From: Clostridium sp.
GTDB taxonomy: Bacteria; Bacteroidota; Bacteroidia; Bacteroidales; Muribaculaceae
Direction of reading: 5' to 3'
DNA length: 64,000 nt
NCBI GenBank assembly: GCA_023666615.1
Contig: JAMPBQ010000001.1
Coordinates: 629,225-693,224 of the forward strand
Under the pieces are notes generated by a model. The model searched no databases. It was given only the letters and a program-made list of their open reading frames with translations, and had not been told where the DNA came from. Of this stretch, positions 34,191 through 43,606 are shown piece by piece. The position numbers and the translations under genes are program-made. The number at the start of each line of letters is the position of its first letter. Positions within the stretch are counted from its first letter, which is position 1.

Positions 34191-36325
34191 AAAGAATGTC
34201 CACATCTTTTGTCGCCAACATACTGAGCTTAAAAAATCTTATAAGCTCCGCAAGGCTTGTTATGGCCTTAATGCTATCATCCATCTTTACCTACGCCCAG
34301 GCGGACAATCATTATATAGCACAGAATGTAGCACCCGGCGTTTGGAAATTCACTTTCGGATCTCCGGATTCAATCACTCCGATTCGCCTGCATCCAGATT
34401 ATTTAAAAACTGAAATGCCGGGATATTATGGCGACAAAGAATGCCCTGTCACGCCGATTTTCGAGCAATCCGCGCGCGGAATAGTCGTATCGCTGCCTCT
34501 GAAAGCCGGCGAGGGAGTCTATGGATTGGGGCTTCAGTTCGGGACATTCAATCATCGCGGCACAAAAAAGACTTTACGCGTAAACGCAGATCCAAAGATT
34601 GACACCGGCGACTCCCACGCTCCAGTTCCTTTTTATGCGACAACGGAAGGGTATGGGGTTTTTGTTGATAGCTCAAGAGACATCACTTTCCATTGCGGCA
34701 ACAAAAATCGGAATATAGACCAACGCGGAAATATAGACAGCAACGATGACAGCAATGATGCTTGGAATGCGACAATGAGCAATTATCAACGCACCGGCAT
34801 GCACATGGACAGTGAGATGCTCATTGAAATTCCATTTTCCAAAGGCATAGACATATATGTTTTTGGCGGGCCCAACATGATTGACGCCGTGGCGCGCTAC
34901 AATATGTTTTCCGGGGGAGGCACAGTCCCTCCGAGATGGGGCCTTGGCTTCTGGTATCGGGGAAATTCCAACTTTACAGCCGATAGATTCCTTTCCATCG
35001 CCGACAGCTTGTCATCCTCTGGAATCGCCTGCGACGTGTTGGGACTTGAGACGCATTGGCAGACCCATGCATATTCGAGCTCGCTTGTCTGGGATGAAAA
35101 CAAATTTCCCGCGCCCCAAAATTTTATCGCTGATTTAAGCGAACGGGGCATTCATCTCAATATGTGGCTGCAGGCGTTCACACACCCCACGTCGCCATCT
35201 TGGAATAAACTGAAGGAATGGTCGGGCGATTTCACTGTGTGGGATGGCTTGGTGCCGGACTTCCTGACAAAGGAGGGGCGCCGAATTTATTCAGATGTTT
35301 TGGATGAATATGTAGGGTGGGGCCTGTCGGGCTTCAAGGCAGATGAATGCGACAATTCTGACTTCACTGGGAATTGGTCCTTCCCATATATATCAAAATT
35401 TCCGTCCGGGGCTGATGGCGAGCAAATGCATAATCTTATTGGAGTCAAGTTCCAGCAAACGCTCAATGAGCTTTTCCGCAAACGAGACATACGCACTTAC
35501 AGTCTTGTGAGAAGCTCCGGCGCTTTAGCGGCGCCAAGTCCTTTTGTGCTTTATAGCGACCTGTATGATCATCGCACATTCGTCAAAGGCATCCCCCAAG
35601 CCGGCTTTTCCGGATTGCTGTGGTGTCCAGAACTGCGTGACGCGAAATCGCCTGAAGAGCTGCTTTTGCGCATGAGCACAGCGGTTTTTTCACCCCTTTG
35701 CATGTACAATGGCTGGTTTCTTGAAGATCTGCCTTGGGCTCAATTTATTGAAGCGGATTCTATGATCAAGGATAAATTCAAGTCGCTAATCGATTTAAGG
35801 ATGTCGCTTATTCCCTATCTTCATGCGGCATTTGTAAATTATCACCTTAATGGCCAACCTCCGTTCAGGGCATTGATTCTCGACTACCCCGAAGAATCTG
35901 AAAATTTACTGTATGTATCCAATCAATACATGATGGGGGATGCAATTATGGTCGCCCCTCAGACAGAGGCTAATCAGACTTCAGCGTTAATCTATTTTCC
36001 CAAAGGCAAATGGCACGATTTTTTCAGCGGAGATGCGATAGACAGCGATGGCGAGAGCATAAAAGTTTCCATAAGACCGAACGAATGTCCCATTTTTGTT
36101 AAAGACGGCACATTGCTTCCCTTGGCAAATTCCACCCTCAACACGTCAGATCCAGCTTCCCGACTGTTGAATTTTCGGGTTTTCGGGTCACCCCAACATG
36201 CGGAGCGCACCTTATATGACGACCCTGACAAGGCTAATCCTTCCTTTGCCGCACAAACGTTTATTTACGAATCCTCGACTAATTCACTGACCTCCAACGC
36301 GGGATTCTATAAGTTATGCCAGTAA
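34184..36325 (+). CDS. GH31 family glycoside hydrolase
   Basis: 713 residues, signal region within the first 40. The N-terminal beta-sandwich (GEGVYGLGLQFGTFNHRG) is followed by the TIM barrel with RWGLGFWYRG and the nucleophile Asp in GFKADECD (about residue 387). The usual acid/base segment WSGD is replaced by VLYSDLYDH after LVRSSG, an atypical form. GH31 members are alpha-glucosidases, alpha-xylosidases or lyases. The overlap with the upstream lyase gene implies one transcript and a shared glycan target that carries both uronic acid and an alpha-linked sugar (inference). Confidence 0.88.
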   Translation: MVKRMSTSFVANILSLKNLISSARLVMALMLSSIFTYAQADNHYIAQNVAPGVWKFTFGSPDSITPIRLHPDYLKTEMPGYYGDKECPVTPIFEQSARGIVVSLPLKAGEGVYGLGLQFGTFNHRGTKKTLRVNADPKIDTGDSHAPVPFYATTEGYGVFVDSSRDITFHCGNKNRNIDQRGNIDSNDDSNDAWNATMSNYQRTGMHMDSEMLIEIPFSKGIDIYVFGGPNMIDAVARYNMFSGGGTVPPRWGLGFWYRGNSNFTADRFLSIADSLSSSGIACDVLGLETHWQTHAYSSSLVWDENKFPAPQNFIADLSERGIHLNMWLQAFTHPTSPSWNKLKEWSGDFTVWDGLVPDFLTKEGRRIYSDVLDEYVGWGLSGFKADECDNSDFTGNWSFPYISKFPSGADGEQMHNLIGVKFQQTLNELFRKRDIRTYSLVRSSGALAAPSPFVLYSDLYDHRTFVKGIPQAGFSGLLWCPELRDAKSPEELLLRMSTAVFSPLCMYNGWFLEDLPWAQFIEADSMIKDKFKSLIDLRMSLIPYLHAAFVNYHLNGQPPFRALILDYPEESENLLYVSNQYMMGDAIMVAPQTEANQTSALIYFPKGKWHDFFSGDAIDSDGESIKVSIRPNECPIFVKDGTLLPLANSTLNTSDPASRLLNFRVFGSPQHAERTLYDDPDKANPSFAAQTFIYESSTNSLTSNAGFYKLCQ

Positions 36326-36354
36326 GCGCCACGGGCGGGCTGATATTCGGCAGA

Positions 36355-36381
36355 ATTGCGCGCAAGCGAAAAAAGCGCAAT
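36355..36381 (+). other. Hairpin after the GH31 gene
   Basis: ATTGCGC (36355-36361) pairs with GCGCAAT (36375-36381). No T-run follows, so termination would be weak or Rho-dependent. Confidence 0.35.
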
Positions 36382-36470
36382 CCAATAGGCCAACACTACT
36401 GCCCATAAGAACAAATCTTTGATATCCCATAGTTGTTATAAATTCATTAACAAACTAAAATATTTCAACT

Positions 36471-37262
36471 ATGGATAATTATTTCTCACTACCCCAAATC
36501 CCTGAAATACCTACGGGATATGCCTATAATACGGCTCATGTGTGGTGGATTTGCGCGGCATTGATATTGGCCGGAATCATCTATCTTGTCTTGGCGTGTC
36601 GCCTGGCAAAGAAAACTAAGAACTGGCTGCCGGTTACAATCTGGGTTGCCGGATTTCTTTTCGTTTTTCCTGAAGCCGTCAACTGCTTGCTCAACTGCAT
36701 TTACTGGACTGTTTCGCCGAACGAAAAGTTCACTTTGTTTACGCTTCTGGGACACAAGATGGATCTCCATGTTGTAGTCGTTTGGTGGAGCTATGTCGCG
36801 GTAGTGGGCTACACGATGTATAAGGCGCTGCTTGACAATGCCTCGACCAAGAGGCTTTGGGCTGTGTATTGGCTTGCCGTCTTGACCGATGTAATCGCTG
36901 AAATAGTGTTCCTCGGAGTCGGAGGCCTATATGTTTATTACGGCAACCAGCCTTTGGTGGTGATTGGCGGAAGCGTCAACATGCCTCTGTGGTGGATGTT
37001 TATGAACAACGCGGGCCTTTTCCTCGGAATTGCGATTCTATATCGCTATCGCGACTATTTCAATGGCGCAAGAAGCCTATGGGCTCTCGCAATCCTTCCG
37101 CTGGCATACCTTGGCGTAAACTCGGCTGTCGCGATGACCACGGCTTTTGCGATCAATGATCTTGAAATGCCCTGGATTTGCACTCAGCTAATGGGCATAA
37201 TCACATGCTGCCTCTGCCTGCTTGTGGTGCAAGGCACAATGAAACTGGTATTGAAACGCTAA
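36471..37262 (+). CDS. Seven-helix membrane protein, unrecognised
   Basis: 263 residues with about seven hydrophobic segments: roughly 25-45, 55-80, 88-115, 125-150, 165-190, 200-222 and 232-258. Polar loops are short; aromatic residues are frequent (WWICAA, VVWWSYVAVVGY, PLWWMFMNNAG). No catalytic motif or known signature was found. It stands 12 bp before the HdeD-family gene, probably in one transcript. The topology suggests an inner-membrane protein of transport or lipid type, which is a guess. Confidence 0.7.
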   Translation: MDNYFSLPQIPEIPTGYAYNTAHVWWICAALILAGIIYLVLACRLAKKTKNWLPVTIWVAGFLFVFPEAVNCLLNCIYWTVSPNEKFTLFTLLGHKMDLHVVVVWWSYVAVVGYTMYKALLDNASTKRLWAVYWLAVLTDVIAEIVFLGVGGLYVYYGNQPLVVIGGSVNMPLWWMFMNNAGLFLGIAILYRYRDYFNGARSLWALAILPLAYLGVNSAVAMTTAFAINDLEMPWICTQLMGIITCCLCLLVVQGTMKLVLKR

Positions 37263-37274
37263 AAACGGAATATT

Positions 37275-37844
37275 ATGAAAGACATGATTTTTAAGGGCGG
37301 TCTCACCAAATATTGGTGGGTGCCCATGCTTACGGGAATTTTTGCAATAGCCATCGGGATATGGTGCCTATGCTCGCCGGCTTCGTCGCTGCCTGTTCTG
37401 GCCTGCGTATTCGCAGCGCTCTTAACCATAGCGGGAATCGCCAACATCTGCCTTGCGGTTACATCAAGAAAGGCGTTGCCTACATGGGGTTGGCCGCTGG
37501 CGCTGGGGATATTAGAGGTGATATGCGGAATATGGCTGTTCACATTGCCGCAGAGCGTCCTGACTGTCACGTTCATTTATGTCATTGGCATCTATTTGGT
37601 TTTTGCGGTGATAAACTCAATCGCGGAATCGTGCATGCTCACTTCTTATGATTCCGGGATGCTCGGATGGTTCCTCGCATTCCTGTTGATAACCCTTGTA
37701 CTGACAGTCATCTTCCTCGCCGGCCCCATTGCCGGAGGTGTTGCCGTTTGGCTCTATATCGGTATCTCGTTCATCTGCTTCGGCATCTACCGACTGATGC
37801 TGTCGGCCAAGATTCGCAAAATCAACCGTGAAATAAGCTTCTAA
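37275..37844 (+). CDS. HdeD family (DUF308) membrane protein
   Basis: 189 residues and six hydrophobic segments arranged as pairs, with repeated GIFAIAIGIWCLCSPASSLPVLACVFAALLTIAGI-like elements of DUF308. The E. coli prototype HdeD helps acid resistance at high cell density. Function here is inferred from family only. It follows the unrecognised membrane protein by 12 bp and is ended by a hairpin. Confidence 0.85.
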   Translation: MKDMIFKGGLTKYWWVPMLTGIFAIAIGIWCLCSPASSLPVLACVFAALLTIAGIANICLAVTSRKALPTWGWPLALGILEVICGIWLFTLPQSVLTVTFIYVIGIYLVFAVINSIAESCMLTSYDSGMLGWFLAFLLITLVLTVIFLAGPIAGGVAVWLYIGISFICFGIYRLMLSAKIRKINREISF

Positions 37845-37852
37845 AAACCAAT

Positions 37853-37890
37853 GGGCAGGCTTTGCCATAAACAAGGCAAGGCCCGCCTTT
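37853..37890 (+). terminator. Hairpin terminator after the HdeD-family gene
   Basis: GGGCAGGCTTTGCC and GGCAAGGCCCGCC pair with two G-U wobbles around an 8-nt loop, with CTTTAT after the stem. Confidence 0.55.
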
Positions 37891-37947
37891 ATGAAACACA
37901 TAGCCCTGCCAAGCCTTTTTTCGGCAGGAATAAAAAAAATATCAAAG

Positions 37948-38502
37948 ATGGCAGATAAAAGCATTTATGATTTTAAGATAGCATCGCAGACGGGCGATTC
38001 TATCCCTATGTCAGACTTTAAAGGGAAAGTATTACTGATTGTCAATACGGCTAGCCGCTGCGGCTTTACGCCCCAGTATGAAGATTTGGAGCGACTCTAT
38101 GAGAAGTACCATGACAACGGCTTGGAAATACTCGATTTCCCATGCAACCAGTTCGGGCAACAATCACCCGAAAGCGACAAAGAGACCACCCAGTTCTGTC
38201 AGCTAAACTACGGCACCAAGTTTCCCCAATATAAAAAGATTGAGGTAAACGGAGCCAATCAGACAGAACTATACAAATGGCTCAAGCAACAAAAGGGATT
38301 CGGAGGCTTTGACACCAGCACGCAATTCGGAAAGATACTTGACGAGATGATGTCGAAGCAAGATCCAAACTATGCCGACAGCCCTGACATCAAGTGGAAT
38401 TTCACAAAATTCTTGATTGATCGAGAAGGAAACGTTGTGGCCAGATTTGAGCCGACCGACTCAATGGAGAGCGTAGAAAAGGAAATCCAGAAAATCATAT
38501 AA
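37948..38502 (+). CDS. Glutathione peroxidase family thiol peroxidase
   Basis: 184 residues from the ATG at 37948; an earlier ATG at 37891 overlaps the preceding terminator and adds a poorly matching extension. The peroxidatic Cys38 is in NTASRCGFT, followed by LDFPCNQFGQQ and WNFTKFLIDREG, all typical of the family. Bacterial members normally use thioredoxin rather than glutathione and protect against hydroperoxides. It is 10 bp before the alpha/beta hydrolase gene. Confidence 0.93.
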   Translation: MADKSIYDFKIASQTGDSIPMSDFKGKVLLIVNTASRCGFTPQYEDLERLYEKYHDNGLEILDFPCNQFGQQSPESDKETTQFCQLNYGTKFPQYKKIEVNGANQTELYKWLKQQKGFGGFDTSTQFGKILDEMMSKQDPNYADSPDIKWNFTKFLIDREGNVVARFEPTDSMESVEKEIQKII

Positions 38503-38512
38503 ACAAAAAATT

Positions 38513-39469
38513 ATGGAGCAAGAAATTAAGTCAAAATATCTTCTGGCCAAGGAGTATCAACTCCCCAATATTGATGATATATATGCGGCCGGACAGATGC
38601 CCCTCGACAAAAACCCGCTCATAGGGATGCTGGCCGGCGGCAAGAAATTGCCCGGCTCTGAAAAAATCACAATCAAGGGCATGGATGACAATTCCATAGA
38701 CCTTTATATCTGGAAGCCAACAAAACTTACCAGACAAGGGGCGCTCCCTATCGTGTACTTCATCCACGGCGGAGGGTATGTGATAGGCGATGCCAACACA
38801 ATGCTTACCCCTCCGGATGTGATAACCAACGAGCTTCAGGCCATACTTGTGAGCGTAGAATACCGCATAGCCACTGTTTCGCCTTTCCCCGCTGACATAG
38901 ATGACTGCTACGCCGGCCTTGAATACATCTATGACCATGCGGCAGAATTTGGCGGCGACCCCAAGCGCATAGTCATATCAGGCGAAAGCGCGGGCGGGGG
39001 ACTTGCGGCTCGCCTTGCCCTATACAATCGTGACAAAGGCTGCGTGCCTCTTTGTGGCGAGGCTCTGACATACCCCATGCTCGACTGCCGCACTTGCACG
39101 GCTGACGATCAGATGCCGAACCCATACGCAGGAGAATTTATATGGACTCCCCAGTATAACCGCTTGGGTTGGTCAACGCTTCTTGGCAACCAAAAGCTGA
39201 GCGAAGAAGAACTTCCATACTTCTCTGCCGCCCTCGCAAAAAATGTAGACAATCTGCCTGCGACATTTATCATAGTGGGTTCGCTCGACCTCTTTTGTAT
39301 GGCGAGCCTGAAGTATGCGCAACGACTGATTTGCGCAGGCGTCAGCACAGAAATCCATGTAATCCCGGGGGTGATGCACGCATTTGAGGGTGTTGTTCCC
39401 GATTCCCCTCAGGCAAAGCTATACCACCAGCTCCGATTTGCCGCCATCAAACGCATGTTCGGCGAGTAA
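38513..39469 (+). CDS. Alpha/beta hydrolase, hormone-sensitive lipase-like
   Basis: 318 residues. The oxyanion motif HGGGYV and the nucleophile elbow GESAGGG, with a catalytic Asp in VGSLDLF and His in PGVMHAFEG, identify an esterase of the HSL (Abhydrolase_3) group. No signal peptide. It probably hydrolyses short acyl esters in the cytoplasm. A hairpin follows at 39561. Confidence 0.92.
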   Translation: MEQEIKSKYLLAKEYQLPNIDDIYAAGQMPLDKNPLIGMLAGGKKLPGSEKITIKGMDDNSIDLYIWKPTKLTRQGALPIVYFIHGGGYVIGDANTMLTPPDVITNELQAILVSVEYRIATVSPFPADIDDCYAGLEYIYDHAAEFGGDPKRIVISGESAGGGLAARLALYNRDKGCVPLCGEALTYPMLDCRTCTADDQMPNPYAGEFIWTPQYNRLGWSTLLGNQKLSEEELPYFSAALAKNVDNLPATFIIVGSLDLFCMASLKYAQRLICAGVSTEIHVIPGVMHAFEGVVPDSPQAKLYHQLRFAAIKRMFGE

Positions 39470-39560
39470 AAATCGAAATTCACAAGTTATTTTTTAATGG
39501 ATATAAGACCACACAACAGAGCATAGAGGCGCGGGGGTATCCAGAGAAATTAAAAAAAGA

Positions 39561-39595
39561 CGGATTCCACAGCAAAACTTAATCTGTGGAATCCG
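39561..39595. terminator. Hairpin between convergent genes
   Basis: Perfect 12-bp stem CGGATTCCACAG / CTGTGGAATCCG, 11-nt loop, between the hydrolase and the amidase gene on the other strand. T-tracts are short. Confidence 0.55.
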
Positions 39596-39671
39596 TATAA
39601 TTTGTGCGATCCCTGCAATGCTTTCAGACCGTATGCCCCGGATGAGCTTGAGGCTTGGGGTCGCCAGGACT

Positions 39672-41147
39672 TTATTTCTTAGATTTGGCGGAGTTGGCGG
39701 CTTTGAGGTAGTCTTGGAGACCGGCGAAGATTTTTTCGGCCACTTTTTGGCGGAATTCGGGGGTGGCGAGGAGCTCTTCTTCTTGGAGGGAGTTCATGAA
39801 CATGGCCTCAATCAGGGCGTTGGGATAGTCGGTGGGGCCGTTGAGGGAGAAATTGAAATTGCCGGTGAGTCCATAAAGGTTTAGGCCGGTCTCGAGCATG
39901 CGTCCGAGGAGAGCCTGGGCCAGGGGGCGGTCAAACAGGTGCTTATAGTAGGCCGAGGTGCCGGGGGCGGAGAAGGGGTCGGACGTCCAATTGTTATGCA
40001 CAGAGACGGCCAAGTCCACGCCTGCCTCTTTCCAGATGCGCTTGCGCTCCGCCATGGATGGGCCAGTGTCGCCGTCGCGGGTGAGCACGACATTGCCCCC
40101 GGCCTTGACGATGAGGTCGCGAAGGCGCAGGATTATGTCGAGATTGACTTCCTTTTCCGATAGGCCGGATGGAGAGAAGGCGCCGGGATACTCGCCGCCA
40201 TGTCCTGCGTCAAGGCCTATTAGAACGCCCTTAATCGAAAGGTCGGCGGGGCTGTGGCGCACATCAATGCAGAGGGTGTTGCCCTGATAATCAATCGAAT
40301 ATCCCCACTGGTATTTTTCCTTCATTCTGATAACCACCTTATAGACATCGCTTTCGGGCTGCTCGAAATACACGTAGTCCACCATTCCGAGTTCCATTGA
40401 CCGCTGCACCATCCAATTGCTGTTGTCCATGGCGCCATAAAGCTCGATTTCAATCGTGGAGGGGTCCAGTCGCGTGTAGGAATAATACGGGAGGCGAGCC
40501 GGGAGGGATACGCTGACGCGGTCAAATTTCCCTTGATTGCTTACCGACCAGCTTCCGGTCACGACCGGGGCCGCCACCTTGTCGGTAGGCTCGGCGTATG
40601 ATTGCGGAATGTAGGCCCAGCGATTTGAAGAGAGAGCCACCTTGTACAGATTGTCGCTCTCCCCCACCACCTTCAGGGGAATGTCGGGGGCGATGAAGCC
40701 CATCTTGGAACCTCCCAGGCGATCGTCACCATTGCCGTATTGCAGATACGCCCTGGGCTTGGAGGCAACGAAGAATGGCGTGGAGAATGTGGCATCAGCC
40801 TTTGGCTTGGCGCCCTTGGCGGCTTTGGGCTTTGGCTCGGCGCGGAAGATACTGAAGGACTTATTGGCGGACTGGCCGTCCTTTTCGGCCGTGATTTCCA
40901 CTTTGTTGTCGCCGGGCTGGAGGGCAAGCTTGTAAGCGAACGAGCCAACGGCATTGCACACAGGCTCGGCGCCATTGATTGTCACTTTCGCGCCGGGGGC
41001 GGAGGCTCCGACGATGGTCTGATTGGCGGAGAAAACAGTATCCGCCTGGCCGCTGTACATCTTAATGTCCAGGGCGATAGCGGCCGAATTGGCCACGAGG
41101 GCTGCGGCAGCCAACGCCGCAATGCCTTTGAAATTTAAATGGTGCAT
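39672..41147 (-). CDS. N-acetylmuramoyl-L-alanine amidase (Amidase_3)
   Basis: 491 residues. Signal peptide (about 1-25), two beta-rich N-terminal segments with a Lys/Pro/Ala linker (about 110-125), an SH3-like part, and the C-terminal zinc amidase (about 310-480) with LDAGHGGEYPGA, LSEKEVNLDIILRLRD, LAVSVHNNW and NALIEAMF carrying the metal ligands and catalytic Glu. It cuts the lactyl-amide bond between glycan and stem peptide during cell separation or turnover. The next gene, encoding a YiiX-like lipoprotein, lies 15 bp upstream in the same transcript. Confidence 0.93.
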   Translation of the reverse strand: MHHLNFKGIAALAAAALVANSAAIALDIKMYSGQADTVFSANQTIVGASAPGAKVTINGAEPVCNAVGSFAYKLALQPGDNKVEITAEKDGQSANKSFSIFRAEPKPKAAKGAKPKADATFSTPFFVASKPRAYLQYGNGDDRLGGSKMGFIAPDIPLKVVGESDNLYKVALSSNRWAYIPQSYAEPTDKVAAPVVTGSWSVSNQGKFDRVSVSLPARLPYYSYTRLDPSTIEIELYGAMDNSNWMVQRSMELGMVDYVYFEQPESDVYKVVIRMKEKYQWGYSIDYQGNTLCIDVRHSPADLSIKGVLIGLDAGHGGEYPGAFSPSGLSEKEVNLDIILRLRDLIVKAGGNVVLTRDGDTGPSMAERKRIWKEAGVDLAVSVHNNWTSDPFSAPGTSAYYKHLFDRPLAQALLGRMLETGLNLYGLTGNFNFSLNGPTDYPNALIEAMFMNSLQEEELLATPEFRQKVAEKIFAGLQDYLKAANSAKSKK

Positions 41148-41162
41148 GGTATTTTGAAAAAA

Positions 41163-41771
41163 TCAGTTGCTAAACTCTATAATCCTCAAGGCCGGGGATG
41201 CGGCGATTGAGTTAGGGTTGGTGCCGGGGGCTCCTTGCGGTATTGGCTTGCCCAAGCCATGGAACAAATCGATCCAAAAACGGGGCATAGTGTCCGCGGC
41301 CATAAAATTCATAGGGATAGACTCAAACACAGGGCGTCCGAAGGGGTCGAGATAGGCCGCTTGGACCAGCTCAGAGCAATACATTTTGGCGTTGGCGGGG
41401 TCAAACTCCCAGTCATAAGGCATTCCAATCATCAGGCGAGCCCTTTCGATGGCCTTATCGGCATCCGCCACGCCGGGGCTGAGGCGCATAGCCACCACCG
41501 GCTCGGCCAAAAACGAGTCAAGGGGAGTGGCCACCACTCCCCTGCTTGGGGTTGCCTCAATCACCATTGGCAGGCCATCCTCGATGCAGAATATTCCAAC
41601 GTGGGAAAACCGCGTGCTCCCGGAAGTGGCCCCATTGATAGCATCAACAAAATCAGACGACTCGCATGCCTGAAACAGCAAGTCGCCCGGTTGAAGCTTG
41701 TCTTGCCGGGAGCATGCGGCCAGCGCCAAGGCGGCCGCGGCAACCGACATAAATTTTGATTTCAGATTCAC
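41163..41771 (-). CDS. YiiX-like NlpC/P60-superfamily lipoprotein
   Basis: 202 residues from a GTG start that overlaps the preceding TAG by one base; an ATG at 41750 is the alternative but loses the basic N-region. Lipoprotein signal ending at LAAC. The permuted papain-like fold of the YiiX/YebB group is shown by LQPGDLLF, RFSHVGIF (His) and MYCSELVQAAY (Cys). These hydrolases act on peptidoglycan or lipids. It sits between an amidase and a DUF3298 lipoprotein, an envelope-maintenance set. Confidence 0.85.
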   Translation of the reverse strand: MNLKSKFMSVAAAALALAACSRQDKLQPGDLLFQACESSDFVDAINGATSGSTRFSHVGIFCIEDGLPMVIEATPSRGVVATPLDSFLAEPVVAMRLSPGVADADKAIERARLMIGMPYDWEFDPANAKMYCSELVQAAYLDPFGRPVFESIPMNFMAADTMPRFWIDLFHGLGKPIPQGAPGTNPNSIAASPALRIIEFSN

Positions 41772-42580
41772 TATTCGCTGATATATTTTGCGAAATCAGG
41801 GGTTAAGAAATTATGCACGTCGAAGAAGCTGAGCACGCACGAAGGCATACCCTCGCTGTAAGGAGCTATCTCATACTGCTGGTAGGTGAAGGCCACGCCA
41901 TCGGCAGTAAGATAAGGGGGGCAGGACGGGAGTGTGACGCTTTCCACCGATTCGAGAAGCCTGGGCGCCATCTCATCGACATTGTCCACGCCAAAATATT
42001 GCGTTGCCAAGGCGTTTATGACCATTAGCCTCAAATCGTCCAGCTTTTGGGGGTTGAACATATCATAGCCCCAGTGCTTGCCATCGGCAAGGGTGAATGT
42101 GGCGGCGTCGAACAGTGTGATGCCGTGGGCACCGCCCTCGTATGCGTAAGCCGTGTCGGTGTAAGTGACATATTGGTCAGTGAAATACACCGGGGCAATG
42201 CGCCAGGAATATTCGCTGGGCATAATCTCATCATAGCCTGCCGCATGGAGCCGGGCGAGGTTTTCCTTGATGCTGTCGACATGGGCCGAGCCAACTTCCT
42301 GCATCAATTTTTGCATTGGGGCGTTCGCCTGGGCGGCATCGACACCGAGCCGGGCGGCAATCCATTTCGTTGCCGCGGCGTAGTCGGCGCTGCTCTCATC
42401 CGGGGCAGTGACGCGAATATCCACAGTTGAGACCATATTTCCGTCAGGCACCGAGTCGGCCCAATGGAAAGATTCAGTAGAGATATTGAAGCTTTCAGCT
42501 TTTTCCTGCTTAGGCTGGCAGCCGGCAAAGGCCGCCGAAACGAGGGCCGCAAAGGCCAGCGCAAACTTGTACGTTTTCAT
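41771..42580 (-). CDS. DUF3298/DUF4163 lipoprotein
   Basis: 269 residues from the second ATG at 42580 (a start at 42592 is also possible). A lipoprotein signal ends at AAFAGC. The mid-region YFTDQYVTYTDTAYAYEGGAHGI and the following TFTLADGKHWGYDMFN are the DUF3298 pattern, seen also in the C-terminal part of RsiV anti-sigma factors, where it binds lysozyme. Here no sigma factor gene is nearby, so a sensing role is only a possibility. Its stop overlaps the YiiX-like start. Confidence 0.88.
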   Translation of the reverse strand: MKTYKFALAFAALVSAAFAGCQPKQEKAESFNISTESFHWADSVPDGNMVSTVDIRVTAPDESSADYAAATKWIAARLGVDAAQANAPMQKLMQEVGSAHVDSIKENLARLHAAGYDEIMPSEYSWRIAPVYFTDQYVTYTDTAYAYEGGAHGITLFDAATFTLADGKHWGYDMFNPQKLDDLRLMVINALATQYFGVDNVDEMAPRLLESVESVTLPSCPPYLTADGVAFTYQQYEIAPYSEGMPSCVLSFFDVHNFLTPDFAKYISE

Positions 42581-42664
42581 AATCATAAGCATTTAGTGCT
42601 AATATAACGAACACGAAAAGAGCAAAGTTCAGAACTGATGCCCGCCAGAGGATATGCCCGCGGA

Positions 42665-43453
42665 TTACTTTTCGGCATATTCAGAGATTATTTTTTGGAG
42701 GAGCTCGGGGTCGTTAGTGGTGATGAAGTCGGCGCCGTTTTCAATGCACCAACGCATGTCCTCCGGGGCGTTTACGGTCCAGACGTTCACCTTTAGGCCG
42801 AGGTCGTGGGCCTGTCGGAACCACTCTGGATGATTCTGCATCGTACGGAGCGAATAGTCAATGCCAGCGCCACGCATGTGCTTTATTTGGGCGGGTATGA
42901 AATCGCCGTTGAGATAGTAGACCTCGCTATCCTTCTTGGCGCCTTTGATATAGCCCCAAAAGGCCTGTGGAGAGAAGGTGATGTAATCAGTGCGCGAATC
43001 GAGGCCGTACTTTTCCACTAGGCGGAGCGATTCCTTGACGGCGAGAGCCTCGGCGGCGCTGCTGTCGTGCTTCTTGAGCTCAAGGACGAGCCTTGTGGAG
43101 AGAGGGACGGCGGCCTGCAGGTATTCGTCGAGTGTAGATACATTTTCGCCATTGGCGAGCTTTTGGGCCAAGATTGTCTTGGAGTCGGAGAACTCGATTA
43201 CGTGGCCGTTGATTGCGGGGTCGTGGTTAACGACGAGGACGCTGTCGGCGGTCAGCCATACATCGAACTCCGATGCGTAGCATCCTACAGAATCCGCCTT
43301 CACCAAAGAGCGGATAGAATTTTGGGCCGAGCCGTCGGCCTGCCAATAGCCGCGGTGGGCAATGACTTTCGGGGACTGGGCAAAGGCCGAGCCAGAGGCA
43401 ACCGCAGCCAAAGCCAAAAACAGATAAACAACTGAAGAGCTGAAAATTCGCAT
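42665..43453 (-). CDS. Glycerophosphodiester phosphodiesterase
   Basis: 262 residues with a signal peptide (1-24). VIAHRGYW, the EFDVW acidic pair and VVNHD make up the GDPD metal site, followed by LVLELKKHD and the barrel end NVWTVNAPEDMRWCIENGADFITTNDP. It hydrolyses glycerophosphodiesters released from phospholipids to glycerol 3-phosphate and an alcohol, in the periplasm. It is 84 bp upstream of the DUF3298 gene. Confidence 0.94.
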   Translation of the reverse strand: MRIFSSSVVYLFLALAAVASGSAFAQSPKVIAHRGYWQADGSAQNSIRSLVKADSVGCYASEFDVWLTADSVLVVNHDPAINGHVIEFSDSKTILAQKLANGENVSTLDEYLQAAVPLSTRLVLELKKHDSSAAEALAVKESLRLVEKYGLDSRTDYITFSPQAFWGYIKGAKKDSEVYYLNGDFIPAQIKHMRGAGIDYSLRTMQNHPEWFRQAHDLGLKVNVWTVNAPEDMRWCIENGADFITTNDPELLQKIISEYAEK

Positions 43454-43489
43454 AATCGCTTAGGATTTCGATATTAGACTTAACGAATG

Positions 43490-43497
43490 CAAAGGTA
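43490..43497 (-). promoter_or_regulatory. -7 element upstream of the phosphodiesterase gene
   Basis: Reads TACCTTTG on the minus strand, 36 bases before the ATG. No TTTG at the expected upstream distance. Confidence 0.4.
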
Positions 43498-43572
43498 ACG
43501 CTTTGCAGGGAAAAAAGAGAAAAAAGCCGCGAGTTTTTTTCAAGATAACGGGGCAAATTGAAATTAAAGCCT

Positions 43573-43580
43573 TAACTTTG
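43573..43580 (+). promoter_or_regulatory. -7 element of the beta-helix/kinase cluster
   Basis: TAACTTTG, exact TAnnTTTG match, 26 bases before the ATG at 43607. No clear -33 TTTG. Confidence 0.45.
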
Positions 43581-43606
43581 CAGAAGAGAAAAAAGATGAT
43601 AAACCT

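Noticed and set aside
39500-43606. Chromosomal origin
   Set aside because: A skew change alone is not enough; no dnaA, DnaA-box cluster or AT-rich unwinding element was recognised here.
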